From IMG/VR virus record IMGVR_UViG_3300025120_000196, positions 1 to 37,146 of that record: DNA of 37,146 nt, one strand, 5' to 3'. Source of the DNA: a virus. The notes under the pieces are model-generated. The model was given only the letters and a program-made list of their open reading frames with translations, made no database searches and was not told where the DNA came from. Shown here piece by piece: positions 1 to 9,026 of this stretch. Made by a program: the position numbers and the translations under genes. Positions within the stretch are counted from its first letter, which is position 1. Each line of letters begins with the position of its first letter.

Positions 1-1
1 A

Positions 2-1300
2 TCCACAGGAACCACTACAAATAATGGAACTGCTACTGCAGTTTTTGATATTAGTATTGCTCCACCCTTTTCTACTTTTGGTTATGGTTGGGGTACATCA
101 ACTTGGAATACAGAAACATGGGGCACCGCTCGTTCAACATCTTCTGTAACATTAGATGGTCGAGATTGGTCCTTAGATAATTTTGGTGAACTATTAATTG
201 CAACTGCATTAAATGGGTCAACGTTTCAATGGTCACCCACTACGGACGGATTGACAGGTAAAGCAAGTTTAGTCACAAATGCACCAACAACTTCGAAGTT
301 TTCTTTAGTGTCTACACCCGATAGACATTTAATTTTATTTGGTACAGAAAAAACTGTAGGCACAGGTTCCTCACAAGATCCTTTGCTTTTACGTTTTTCA
401 TCACAAGAAGATATTAATACATATCAACCTGCTGCAGAAAACACGGCAGGATCACTGCGAATACAAGATGGTTCTAGTATTGTAGGAGCAGACAAAGCTC
501 GTGGTCAAATATTAGTATGGACAGATACATCACTACATGGCTTACAATTTATTGGTCCACCCTTTACCTTTGGATTAAATCAATTAGGTCGTAACTGTGG
601 ACTATTGGGACAACACTCTACCGTGAAAAAACTACCTTGTAGTGTTGATGATTTTGTTTTTGAAAATTTAGATTTAACACAATCAGATCAAATCTTTGCT
701 GGTGTGAATACAGAGTTTGCAGAAATTATTTGGTTCTATGTAACCAATCCTGATAACATTGCACAACCACAAGTAAATCGTTGTGTTGTGTATAATTACT
801 TAGAACAAACTTGGTCTATAGGTACACTCAATAGAACATCGTGGGTTGATCGTGGTGTCTTTCAGTTTCCTTTAGCAACAGAATATTTAACAAATACTGC
901 TACTAATACAACACCCACCGTGATTGGTTTATCGAATGGTGCTTCCAATTATTATGAACAAGAGTTTGGCACAGATGATGATGGTTCTGCTATGCAATCT
1001 TTTATTCAAACAGGAGATTTTACCATTGATCAGTCTGGAGAAAACCCTATGAGAATTTCTAGATTTGTTCCTGACTTTAGAGATCAATTAGGTAATTTAA
1101 CTGTAACATTTAGTTTTAAAGACTATCCTTATGGAAATGTTGTTAGTCAAACAGCTTTGACAGTAGCAACAACAGATACAAAAAAAGATATGAGAGGTAG
1201 AGGTAGACAAGCTAATTTTAGAATAGAAAGTAATACTGCAGGTGGTAACTTTAAAGTAGGAACGTATCATATAGATGCAGAACCTGATGGAGGACGATAA
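2..1300 (+). CDS. Tail hub/stabilization-type structural protein (5' partial)
   Basis: The reading frame is open from the first bases of the window, so the gene begins upstream and only its C-terminal ~432 residues are present. Visible marks include a WGTSTWNTETWGTARS stretch, DGRDWSLDNFGE, PDRHLILFGTE, GQILVWTDTSLHGLQF, IGPPFTFGLNQLGRNCGLL and a C-terminal IDAEPDGGR. This pattern recalls the beta-rich tail protein (P22 gp10-like hub or stabilization protein) found beside internal virion proteins in marine podoviruses; that match is from memory. It probably sits at the tail-portal junction. A segment normally rich in aromatic residues (YWM...FF.YDG) that I expect between GLLGQHS and VKKLPC appears to be missing in frame near base 625. 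The gene runs into the next with a TAATG overlap, as expected for one late operon. Confidence 0.75.
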   Translation, partial: STGTTTNNGTATAVFDISIAPPFSTFGYGWGTSTWNTETWGTARSTSSVTLDGRDWSLDNFGELLIATALNGSTFQWSPTTDGLTGKASLVTNAPTTSKFSLVSTPDRHLILFGTEKTVGTGSSQDPLLLRFSSQEDINTYQPAAENTAGSLRIQDGSSIVGADKARGQILVWTDTSLHGLQFIGPPFTFGLNQLGRNCGLLGQHSTVKKLPCSVDDFVFENLDLTQSDQIFAGVNTEFAEIIWFYVTNPDNIAQPQVNRCVVYNYLEQTWSIGTLNRTSWVDRGVFQFPLATEYLTNTATNTTPTVIGLSNGASNYYEQEFGTDDDGSAMQSFIQTGDFTIDQSGENPMRISRFVPDFRDQLGNLTVTFSFKDYPYGNVVSQTALTVATTDTKKDMRGRGRQANFRIESNTAGGNFKVGTYHIDAEPDGGR

Positions 1301-1488
1301 TGGCTAAAATACCTCAAACTAGATTTCCTGATCCACCAGAAGAATATAATCCAAGAGCTTTCGCTGAAATGGTACGACAACTAGAACAGATTGTTTTACA
1401 ATTAAACTCATCCTATCAACAAGATAATAAAGACGAAGTGAATAGAAGAACTACATTCTTTGCAACAGGAGGTACAACTGATGCCTGA
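1300..1488 (+). CDS. Small hypothetical virion-cluster protein (62 aa)
   Basis: The start ATG overlaps the upstream TAA by one base, indicating translational coupling. The protein is hydrophilic and mostly helical, with PDPPEEYNPRAFAEMVRQLE followed by a short amphipathic helix. Proteins of this size and pattern (a proline-rich start, then a helix of about 30 residues) are common just after the tail hub gene in marine phages; no function is known to me. Its last bases contain the ribosome binding site and start of the next gene in another frame. Confidence 0.65.
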   Translation: MAKIPQTRFPDPPEEYNPRAFAEMVRQLEQIVLQLNSSYQQDNKDEVNRRTTFFATGGTTDA

Positions 1489-1837
1489 TCGCTTTAGAAC
1501 CTTTGCTCTCAGTCCTACAAATACAGTAGCTAATACTTTATTTACAGTTCCTTTAGCTGATGTGGCAGCGACACCACCCATTCCTGTGACTACCTTTATG
1601 GTTAAAACCATTGTTTTACATAATGATTCAGGATCTGGAACACTCAATGCAGTATTAACTTATAATAACGGAAGCACTGATTTTGAGATCAATAATGTAG
1701 CTGTGCAACATCAAGGTACAAAGATTATTAATGGCACCTTTGTTTTTGAAGGTGGCGACAGTTTAAAAGTAACATCAAGTGCAGCTAATGACCTTGTAAT
1801 TAAGGTTTCTGTGCTTGAAATGAAAGACCAACAATAG
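1481..1837 (+). CDS. Small beta-rich structural protein (118 aa)
   Basis: I chose the ATG at 1481 because a perfect AGGAGG lies at 1467-1472, eight bases upstream; a TTG further upstream in the same frame is not needed. The protein starts MPDRFRTFALSPTNTV and consists of alternating hydrophobic strands (TLFTVPLADV, TFMVKTIVLHN, TLNAVLTYNN, GTFVFEGGDSLKVTSSA, DLVIKVSVLEM), which suggests a single beta-sandwich domain. Similar small proteins in tail clusters are thought to be head or tail decoration proteins. Position and fold impression support a virion role, not a specific one. Confidence 0.65.
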   Translation: MPDRFRTFALSPTNTVANTLFTVPLADVAATPPIPVTTFMVKTIVLHNDSGSGTLNAVLTYNNGSTDFEINNVAVQHQGTKIINGTFVFEGGDSLKVTSSAANDLVIKVSVLEMKDQQ

Positions 1838-1854
1838 TACAAATAAAGGTTAAT

Positions 1855-2106
1855 ATGAATAAAATAGTAGAAGAACCAAAGCTTTTAGGACACAAAGAAG
1901 TTAATGGTCAACAGGTTCCTGTTTACAGTTGTAAAACAGAAACAGTTCTTACAAATAAAAATACTAGTGAAACTTACGAATCAGAAGAAGCGTGCACTGC
2001 AGACGTTGAAAATCCAGATACAGATACTGCAGAAGAGCATATTCAAAGAGATGTAACAATTTTCGCACCACGACTTGCTAGTTTGGGTGCATCAAATAAA
2101 AAATAA
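1855..2106 (+). CDS. Small hypothetical protein of the virion cluster (83 aa)
   Basis: An AAAGG at about 1843-1847 lies upstream of the ATG. The N-terminal part (LGHKEVNGQQVPVYSCKTE) is followed by an acidic middle (YESEEACTADVENPDTDTAEEHIQRDV) and a short hydrophobic end. It has two cysteines and no membrane segment. It is conserved in position in related gene clusters as far as I recall, but no function is known. The gene lies between a beta-rich structural protein and the first internal-type protein. Confidence 0.6.
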   Translation: MNKIVEEPKLLGHKEVNGQQVPVYSCKTETVLTNKNTSETYESEEACTADVENPDTDTAEEHIQRDVTIFAPRLASLGASNKK

Positions 2107-2115
2107 AGGTGAAAA

Positions 2116-3198
2116 ATGAATCAAAAAGAGTATGCACAGGTTTATGAACTAGGTCTTGGTTCTCTTGTTGGTGATTTTTTTCAAAATGTTAAAGATACAG
2201 TTACAGGTGTTGCTAAAGCTGTAGCTCCTATTGCACCTTATGTTTTACCTTTTATTGCTCCAGGTATTGGAAGTTTAGTCGGTGGTTCCCTTGGTTCCTT
2301 TCTTGCAAGTAAGCCAGGTCAATATTTATTAGGTGCAGGTATTCAAGGATTAGCAGGAAAAAAGCCTGCTGACATAGCAAAAAATTTAGCTCTTCAAGTA
2401 GCAACTTCAGGTATTCAAGGAGCTCTGAGCAATAAACCAGGAAACGTTGGTGAAAGATTCATGAGTGGTGTAACAGGAAAAGATTTACCGATACCTAATC
2501 AACCAGGTGGAGTAAATCAACCAAGTTTTGGTGAAACTGAAAAAGGTTTTTTTGGAAAAGCAACAGAAAAATTAAATCAACAGCTTAATCCTACTGCAAG
2601 AGCAGTTAATCCTGAGTTTAAAAAAGCTAAATTATTAGGAAAAGTATCAGGAATAGATTTAACTGATGAAGATATTGTAGGTTTAGGAATTCCTAAAGAA
2701 TCAAGTTTCATGTATCAATATGGTCCTTCAGCATATGCTGGACTATCTGCATTACCTCTGGCTGAACAATTATTAGGTTCAAAACAAGAAGAACAAGAAG
2801 AAGAAGAGGAATATGTTCGAGAGGATTTATACACTCCTAATTATGCTCAATATCAATTGGGAGATATAACAGGTCCTCAAGGATATGATCCGACCGTATA
2901 TGCTGCCATGGGTGGTGAAATAACAGGTTTTGCATCTGGAAGTGGTCAACAAATAAAACATCCTGATGGTAAAGTAAAAGAGCATCCAAAGCGTATCGGT
3001 GAAATTGCAGGCCCTGGGACAGGAACTTCTGATGATATTCCTGCGATGTTAAGTGATGGTGAGTTTGTAATGACTGCTCGAGCTGTGAGAAACGCGGGTG
3101 GTGGATCGCGAAAAGTGGGAGCAAAAAACATGTATAAAATGATGAAAAGTTTAGAAAACGGTGGTAGTCTATCACAGCAAAGTATAGGTATGGCATAA
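2116..3198 (+). CDS. Internal/tail-associated virion protein with GTGTSDDIPAMLSDGEFV motif (360 aa)
   Basis: The N-terminal third carries a glycine/proline-rich hydrophobic stretch (about residues 29-60, VAPIAPYVLPFIAPGIGSLV) that could insert in a membrane. The middle is low-complexity with an acidic run (EEQEEEEEY). The C-terminal ~80 residues contain GEIAGPGTGTSDDIPAML, SDGEFVMTARAVRNAGGG and a terminal KMMKSLENGG. That C-terminal block is a widespread signature of marine phage virion proteins, often annotated as tail tape-measure-like or internal proteins. A role in DNA ejection or tail assembly is inferred. It is preceded by AAAGGTG and overlaps the next gene through ATAATG. Confidence 0.65.
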   Translation: MNQKEYAQVYELGLGSLVGDFFQNVKDTVTGVAKAVAPIAPYVLPFIAPGIGSLVGGSLGSFLASKPGQYLLGAGIQGLAGKKPADIAKNLALQVATSGIQGALSNKPGNVGERFMSGVTGKDLPIPNQPGGVNQPSFGETEKGFFGKATEKLNQQLNPTARAVNPEFKKAKLLGKVSGIDLTDEDIVGLGIPKESSFMYQYGPSAYAGLSALPLAEQLLGSKQEEQEEEEEYVREDLYTPNYAQYQLGDITGPQGYDPTVYAAMGGEITGFASGSGQQIKHPDGKVKEHPKRIGEIAGPGTGTSDDIPAMLSDGEFVMTARAVRNAGGGSRKVGAKNMYKMMKSLENGGSLSQQSIGMA

Positions 3199-4097
3199 TG
3201 GCAACAACAGAACAAATAGTAAGAGAAGCACCTGAAATAGAAGCTAGGAAACTAGGACTTTTAGATACTGCTAAATCCTTAGCAGACAAGCCTTTAACAT
3301 TACCTGAGCAACAAATAGCAGGATTAACTCCTGAACAATTACAAGCTATTCAATTAGGCCAACAAGGTATAGGTGGTTATCAACCTTTTTTAACCTCTGC
3401 TCTTCAATCACAGGCCGCGGGCCTTGGAACATTAGGTCAAGCAGCACAAGCTTACACAGATATTGGTACAGCTCCAACTATGGAACAGATTCAACCTTTT
3501 ATGAATCCTTATCAACAATCAATTCAAGATGAAATTAATCGTGCATATAACATAGCTCAACAAGGTCAAGCAGCACAAGCAATTCAAGCAGGTGCCTTTG
3601 GAGGTGGAAGAGAAGGAGTTGCACAAGCAGAATTAGAGCGTAATCGTGCGTCAGCGCTAGCTCAAGCTCAAGCTCAAGCATTTTTAAATGCACAACAACA
3701 ATTAGGTCAAAGACAACAAAGTTCAGCAGCAGGTCTTGGTGCACTCGCTCCTCAGTATGGAACATTTGCAGGACAACAAGCTCAATTAGGAGCAACAGGA
3801 CAACAATTAGGTGGCCAAGATATTAACACTTTATTAGGGTTGGGTTCTTTAGGGCAACAACAAACTCAATCAGAGTTAGAGGCTCAAAGACAAAATCAAT
3901 TACAACAAATGTATGAACCGTATAAAAGAGTAGGTTTCTTATCTGATATTTATCAGGGAGCACCAACATCACAACAAACAATTCAAACATCGACTGCTCC
4001 CACAGGTTCTTCAGTCTCTCCTCTTCAACAAATTGCAGGTTATGGTATTGCAGGTCTCAGCGCTTTAGGTGGATTACAAAGTGGAGGATTGTTTTAA
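3198..4097 (+). CDS. Gln/Ala-rich internal virion protein (299 aa)
   Basis: The protein is unusually rich in Gln, Ala and Gly (e.g. QAQAQAFLNAQQQLGQRQQ), and is predicted to be mainly helical with possible coiled coil between about residues 105 and 230. It contains the segment FMNPYQQSIQDEINR and a GGGREGVAQAELERNRA stretch that recur in internal virion proteins of marine podoviruses (family recollection). A hydrophobic glycine-rich tail (IAGYGIAGLSALGGLQSGG) ends it. It has one-base TAATG overlaps with both neighbours, so it is part of a strictly coupled block of ejection-type proteins. No enzymatic motif is visible. Confidence 0.65.
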   Translation: MATTEQIVREAPEIEARKLGLLDTAKSLADKPLTLPEQQIAGLTPEQLQAIQLGQQGIGGYQPFLTSALQSQAAGLGTLGQAAQAYTDIGTAPTMEQIQPFMNPYQQSIQDEINRAYNIAQQGQAAQAIQAGAFGGGREGVAQAELERNRASALAQAQAQAFLNAQQQLGQRQQSSAAGLGALAPQYGTFAGQQAQLGATGQQLGGQDINTLLGLGSLGQQQTQSELEAQRQNQLQQMYEPYKRVGFLSDIYQGAPTSQQTIQTSTAPTGSSVSPLQQIAGYGIAGLSALGGLQSGGLF

Positions 4098-6472
4098 TGA
4101 TGAATCAAGTTATGCAACGACCTTTGTTTAGGCAACAGGGAAGCCCCATGGGTGGTGAACAAGCTTTTATGCAATATTTACAAACAACCTTGTCTCCTGA
4201 ACAATTACAATCTTTAATGCAAAACCCTAATAGAGACCAAATCATAGGTCAGCTATATCAAAAATTTATGTCTGAACAACAAGTTCAATCTAGTCCTATA
4301 GCAATGAGACAAACAGGGTCTCCTGATACAGGTGAAATGACTGTTCCTTCTTTTTTACAATTTAATATTTTAGATAAATTAGGAGTTATTGATAATTCAA
4401 GTTTAAATAGAGAAGTTCCTGACAAGTCTTATAAAATTAATCTTGATGATGCGATGACTAATCCTCAATTATTAAACACAGTTTTTGAAATGATAACAGG
4501 GTCTACTGATTTTGACCTTGGTGCATTTATGAATATGGGTAGTGATCAACAAGACGACTATTTAAAAACTATTAAAGGAAGAATTATATTTGGCAAAGCT
4601 GAGGGTGGTGAAATGAACTCTGATGCTGTTGGCATTGCTGATGGATTAGATCAAGAAGAACCGATGACCGAGAACCGTGATCCGTCTCAAGAAGGTATCG
4701 CTAAGGTTTCTCCTGATCAATATGTTGAATTAATGAATGAGATTCGTGGTGATGAAGTTCCTATGGATGGTAGAGTTCAAGAACTAGCAGGCGTTGTTGG
4801 TGAAAAGGATGCTACTGACACTCCTTTATCTGTTCTAGCTTTAGTGCAACCAGTGTTTGAATTACAAGAACAAAAACAGCAAGGTATTGCTAACGCTCCT
4901 CAAGGACAAGAAATGATGGCCCAAGGACCGATGCCAATGGCTTCTGATCAATTAGCTAATCCACAAAATATGGGAATTGTAAGAGCTAACACAGGGTTAA
5001 TTGTTGATGCACCTTTTAATTATAGAAACATACCTTCTACTAGTCTTCAAGGTGATCCTAGTTTTCTTCCAAGAACAATGAATACTACTTCTGCTCCTAC
5101 TCCTAGTTACACTGATATGTCTAGTGCTTTAATTTCTGATTTTATGAAAGAATATATTACTCCAGTAAAAATGGATGCAGAAACTCTTCAAAATGAAATT
5201 AATTTATTAAGACAAGTTACAGGAGACGGTAAAGAAGAGGCAAAAAGAGCTTTAGCTTTGACAGGAATTCAAAGAGGTTTAGATATTGCCACTGGAGCAG
5301 ATATCAATGAAGTTTTAAAACAAACAGCAGGAGATATTTATAAAATAACAGGAGCAGTGAAAGCTCAAGATAAGGCAATTGCAATGCAAGCTTATAAATC
5401 TTTATTATCCAAAAAAGCTTCAATGTCGGAGAGAGAATTTAATCTAGCTAAACTAGGGTTAGAGAATCAATTAAAAATGCTTTTTGAACAGTCAAAGGGC
5501 ATGGAAAAACCAACGTATCTTAGAGACCCAAACTCAGGTAGGGTCATCGTTTTAGACCAAGTAAGAGATGCTAGAAAAATAGCAGACTTATTAGATGGTG
5601 GATTTGTCCCTGTTTCAGCTACAGCGCAACAGCCTTTAGTTGAACAAACTTTTACAACCACATCTGTAGAGGGAAATAAAGACGGTGGTGAAATAGTAAA
5701 AAGATCAACAGGAAGCACTCAAAGTGGTGAAAAAAGTGGTGGAAGTTTAACTTATGAGGAAGCCATGGAAGGTATTGAAAGTGGAGATATGGGCGTTCCT
5801 TTTGAACAACAATCTGGTAAAGGTGGTATGGAACTTATTAAAGACAAGAACACAATTACCAAATATCAAAACAGAATTATTTTAAGTCAAGAATTAGAAG
5901 ATTTATTAGAAGAGTCTATTGGATTGATTGAAACCAATCCTAAACTAGCAGGTTTAGTGGGTGATGCGATACAGGTAGCACAAAAAGGAGTTTTACCTAT
6001 AAATCAACTGTTTGAGGTATTTGGTGGAACAACTCCTATTCCCTCACGTGTTACTGAATTTTTATCTGATCCATCTATTCAAAGATTATCAACTCTAGAA
6101 CAATTGATACCTGAAAAACTTATAAACTTTCAAAAAGATATTTCTTCCACTCGTATTCCAGCGATGAATAGAATTGCTGATCAAAGAGGTAAGTTAAACA
6201 TTTCAGGATTTAGTGATGCTACCAGAGCAATTAATACCTTAAAAGGTATTTTATCAGATGTAAGAGACGGAGCTAATATGATGAGAGAAGCCATTGGAAG
6301 AGGAAAAATTTCTTATGGATCTAAAATAGATCAAATTTTACAACAGTTTAATTTAACAAAAGATGATGATTTAGTAAAACAAGCTTTAAGTGCAATAGAG
6401 CAAATGCCTGAGTCTGAGTCACAAATATTAGATTCTTTATTAGAAAAACTTAAACAGCAGTCAGGTCGATAA
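4097..6472 (+). CDS. Large internal virion protein (791 aa)
   Basis: The N-terminal half is Gln/Met-rich. A conserved block reads DGLDQEEPMTENRDPSQEG, VSPDQYVELMNEIRGDEV and QELAGVVGEKDATDTPLSVL, typical of a big internal protein family in marine podoviruses. The C-terminal half is helical (about residues 590-790) and includes LEQLIPEKLINFQKDIS and SQILDSLLEKLKQQSGR. The first two start codons are ATG ATG; the first overlaps the upstream TAA. I see no transglycosylase or peptidase motif. The MTENRDP codons are formed by a copy of the GC-rich dispersed repeat (4663-4680). Role in genome ejection is inferred from position and size. Confidence 0.65.
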   Translation: MMNQVMQRPLFRQQGSPMGGEQAFMQYLQTTLSPEQLQSLMQNPNRDQIIGQLYQKFMSEQQVQSSPIAMRQTGSPDTGEMTVPSFLQFNILDKLGVIDNSSLNREVPDKSYKINLDDAMTNPQLLNTVFEMITGSTDFDLGAFMNMGSDQQDDYLKTIKGRIIFGKAEGGEMNSDAVGIADGLDQEEPMTENRDPSQEGIAKVSPDQYVELMNEIRGDEVPMDGRVQELAGVVGEKDATDTPLSVLALVQPVFELQEQKQQGIANAPQGQEMMAQGPMPMASDQLANPQNMGIVRANTGLIVDAPFNYRNIPSTSLQGDPSFLPRTMNTTSAPTPSYTDMSSALISDFMKEYITPVKMDAETLQNEINLLRQVTGDGKEEAKRALALTGIQRGLDIATGADINEVLKQTAGDIYKITGAVKAQDKAIAMQAYKSLLSKKASMSEREFNLAKLGLENQLKMLFEQSKGMEKPTYLRDPNSGRVIVLDQVRDARKIADLLDGGFVPVSATAQQPLVEQTFTTTSVEGNKDGGEIVKRSTGSTQSGEKSGGSLTYEEAMEGIESGDMGVPFEQQSGKGGMELIKDKNTITKYQNRIILSQELEDLLEESIGLIETNPKLAGLVGDAIQVAQKGVLPINQLFEVFGGTTPIPSRVTEFLSDPSIQRLSTLEQLIPEKLINFQKDISSTRIPAMNRIADQRGKLNISGFSDATRAINTLKGILSDVRDGANMMREAIGRGKISYGSKIDQILQQFNLTKDDDLVKQALSAIEQMPESESQILDSLLEKLKQQSGR
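4663..4680. repeat. GC-rich dispersed repeat copy
   Basis: GATGACCGAGAACCGTGA lies inside a plus-strand virion gene. It matches 14727-14744 at 17 of 18 bases, although that copy is in a minus-strand gene. Confidence 0.6.
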
Positions 6473-6473
6473 A

Positions 6474-9026
6474 ATGGTCGATAAAAATGTTTTTTTAGAA
6501 GAGCTAGACGATCTTCAAAAGAAAAGAGATGAAAGAATAGAAGAGTTACAAGAGTTTGAAACAACAAAGACTCCTAATATTTTTTCAGAATTATTAAGAT
6601 CATTAACAAAACCAAATATAGCTCTTCAAGATCCTGAAGCCTATGAAGGAGGATTATTAGATCCTAAGAGCTTAGAGAAGATTTTTTCACAAAGAGAAGG
6701 TATGGAAAAGTATGGACTAAATAGAGAAACATTTGAAGCTGTAGGTGGTATCTCAGGTTTAGCAGTAGGAACCAAAGCCTTAACGTTAAGAGCTCTTCCT
6801 TATGTCCCTAGTGTCCCAGGTAAAATACTATCTTTAATTCTGTATGATGCTTTAGGATCCACGGCAGGTGCTCAAGCTTTTGATATAATACAAAGTCAAT
6901 CTACAGGGGAAGAAATGAGTCTTTGGGAGCAATTAGAAGTGTTGCCTGAAGATATTAAAACAGGTTTAACTTGGGCTGCAGTAGGTCCTATGGCTGAGGC
7001 TGCTATTCAAGCTTTTAGAGTTTCCTTATCTAGTGGTGTATTAAAAGATAAAAATCTTAAAGAAGCTTTTCAAAAATCAAAAGAATATTTAGGAGATAAA
7101 CTAGCTTTTACTATAGGAGATTTGGATAATAAAACCTTAACAGGTAAATTCATAAATGTTGCTAGAATGGGTTTTGCTCAGATTCCATTTTTAGGAACTA
7201 AGTTAAAAGGTGCAACAGCAGAAAGATCAGCCAAACTCTTTGATTTGTTAGGAGACTTTTCTAATAAAATGGGTAAAGGATTGGATGACGATACTCTTGC
7301 AAGAAAAATTTTTGAACAATCAAACAAAGCCTACGGTACTTTTAAAAAAACCATGGGTAGAATTAGTGATGAAATAGTCAAAACAGAAAAATTAGTCCCT
7401 AATAACGGAAAAGTTATTCCTGTTAATAATATGAGAAATTTTTTAACAGAGTACGTTGATGATTTTGAAAAAACATATGGTAAAAATGTGTCTACAACAA
7501 CTGACCCAGGCTACAGTGAGTTTTATAATTTTGCTAAAAGATTTTTAAAAATATATCCTGAAAACGCTAGAATAAATTACACAGGTTGGAAAGCTGTAAT
7601 GGAGCAATTAGAAAATGCAGTCAAAACTTCTAGAGGAAAACCAGGAACTTCAAAACAAAAATTAGGTCAGTCATTTGATGAAATGAGAAAATTGTTAGAT
7701 AACGCTAATGCTGATGATTTCTTAGCTAAGTTTTCAAAAGAAGATCAAGTTATAGTCAAAAATTACATACAACAAATTCAAGATTTCAGACAAATATACA
7801 CGACAGCTAGAGAACCTTTTGAAAGAGTGGTGGCTGGAGAAATTGAAAAAGTAGATGATATTTTTACTGCTTTGAGTGGTAAATTTAAAGGAGAGTCAAA
7901 AAAATATGTTGATGATTTAGTTGCTCCTTTACTTCGAAGAATGTCTCCTTCAGCAGTTGATGATTTAGTTCGAATAACTGGTGGTGATAGAAAATTAGCA
8001 GGCGAATTAGTAAGAACTTGGTTTGATGACGCTTTTGCTGCTTCAACAAAAAACATTAAAGAATCAGGAATGGATGTCTTAGACACAGGAACATTGTTAA
8101 AGAAACTAGGATTGGATGGCTCAGGAGGTAAGGTAAAAGGTAAGGCTTTTAATCAATTGGTAGATTTGGTAAACGAGTCCCTTCCTAAATCTCAAAGATT
8201 ACCTAGTAATTATGTTGGTGATTTAATTGAGATGTTAACGAGACAACAAAATATTAATATACCAGCAACAGGAACTTTCTTGAGAAGAAGTATCGCTATT
8301 GGTGGTATGGGTGGAGCAAGAGCCATTACTAACAACCCATTTGCTAGAATTGCTAAAGTAGTTCTTGGTGGTCCTTTAGGAGTTGTAGGATCTCTTATAG
8401 GTGTTAGAAGCTTTTCTAATTTTTTAACAAGTCCTGAAACATTAAAATTTGCTATTCAAGGGTTTGACTCAACTTTACCTGCTATACAAAGAAAGACCGC
8501 ATACGTACAATTTTTTAGGGCATTATCAGCAGATTTAGAACAAAGAGGGAAGGACTCTGCTATTAACACGGAATTACAAGCTTTAGATCCTAGTTTTAAT
8601 CCAGATGTATTAGAAGATGCACAAAATAAAATAGATACTTTATTAGACAATATTCAGTTATTCGAAAAAGATCCAAGTAAGACTGATCAATTAGATCAAA
8701 TAATTAAAGAAGTCGATATCTTTCAAGGAGACTCAAACATATTCTTAGATGAACTTAATAATATAGAAGAAAGCACAGAAGATACTTTACCAAGTGGAGG
8801 CACAGTCACCTTTTCAGAACCTCAGGTTAGCAGAGGAGATACAGGAGTCGATGTTATTGCTCCTATTGAGATTCCTCAAATGGATATAGCTTCTATTGGT
8901 GGAATAAATCCACAAACTATGGCTAGCTTAGAATCTGTTGGATTACCTTTGTTCAATGCAGCAGAGGGTGGTATCGTGGATCTCTATGAATCTAAAAAGT
9001 TTAAAAAACCACAGGTGGTAGCATAA
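6474..9026 (+). CDS. Large internal/ejection-type virion protein (850 aa)
   Basis: The start ATG is one base after the previous stop. The protein begins with a charged coiled-coil-like helix (EELDDLQKKRDERIEELQE), then hydrophobic segments (about residues 88-130, SGLAVGTKALTLRALPYVPS and following) and another near residues 610-660 (GGMGGARAITNNPFARIAKV, LGGPLGVVGSLIGVRSFSNF). Such paired hydrophobic regions in a long helical protein fit a membrane-spanning ejection protein. No lytic motif is visible. It is one of five coupled genes from 2116 to 10060 that I interpret together as the internal virion or ejection apparatus. Confidence 0.6.
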   Translation: MVDKNVFLEELDDLQKKRDERIEELQEFETTKTPNIFSELLRSLTKPNIALQDPEAYEGGLLDPKSLEKIFSQREGMEKYGLNRETFEAVGGISGLAVGTKALTLRALPYVPSVPGKILSLILYDALGSTAGAQAFDIIQSQSTGEEMSLWEQLEVLPEDIKTGLTWAAVGPMAEAAIQAFRVSLSSGVLKDKNLKEAFQKSKEYLGDKLAFTIGDLDNKTLTGKFINVARMGFAQIPFLGTKLKGATAERSAKLFDLLGDFSNKMGKGLDDDTLARKIFEQSNKAYGTFKKTMGRISDEIVKTEKLVPNNGKVIPVNNMRNFLTEYVDDFEKTYGKNVSTTTDPGYSEFYNFAKRFLKIYPENARINYTGWKAVMEQLENAVKTSRGKPGTSKQKLGQSFDEMRKLLDNANADDFLAKFSKEDQVIVKNYIQQIQDFRQIYTTAREPFERVVAGEIEKVDDIFTALSGKFKGESKKYVDDLVAPLLRRMSPSAVDDLVRITGGDRKLAGELVRTWFDDAFAASTKNIKESGMDVLDTGTLLKKLGLDGSGGKVKGKAFNQLVDLVNESLPKSQRLPSNYVGDLIEMLTRQQNINIPATGTFLRRSIAIGGMGGARAITNNPFARIAKVVLGGPLGVVGSLIGVRSFSNFLTSPETLKFAIQGFDSTLPAIQRKTAYVQFFRALSADLEQRGKDSAINTELQALDPSFNPDVLEDAQNKIDTLLDNIQLFEKDPSKTDQLDQIIKEVDIFQGDSNIFLDELNNIEESTEDTLPSGGTVTFSEPQVSRGDTGVDVIAPIEIPQMDIASIGGINPQTMASLESVGLPLFNAAEGGIVDLYESKKFKKPQVVA

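Noticed and set aside
2837-3289. Long antisense frame opposite the virion gene
   Set aside because: Shadow of a strong plus-strand gene; Leu/His-rich translation, no ribosome binding site, no family resemblance.
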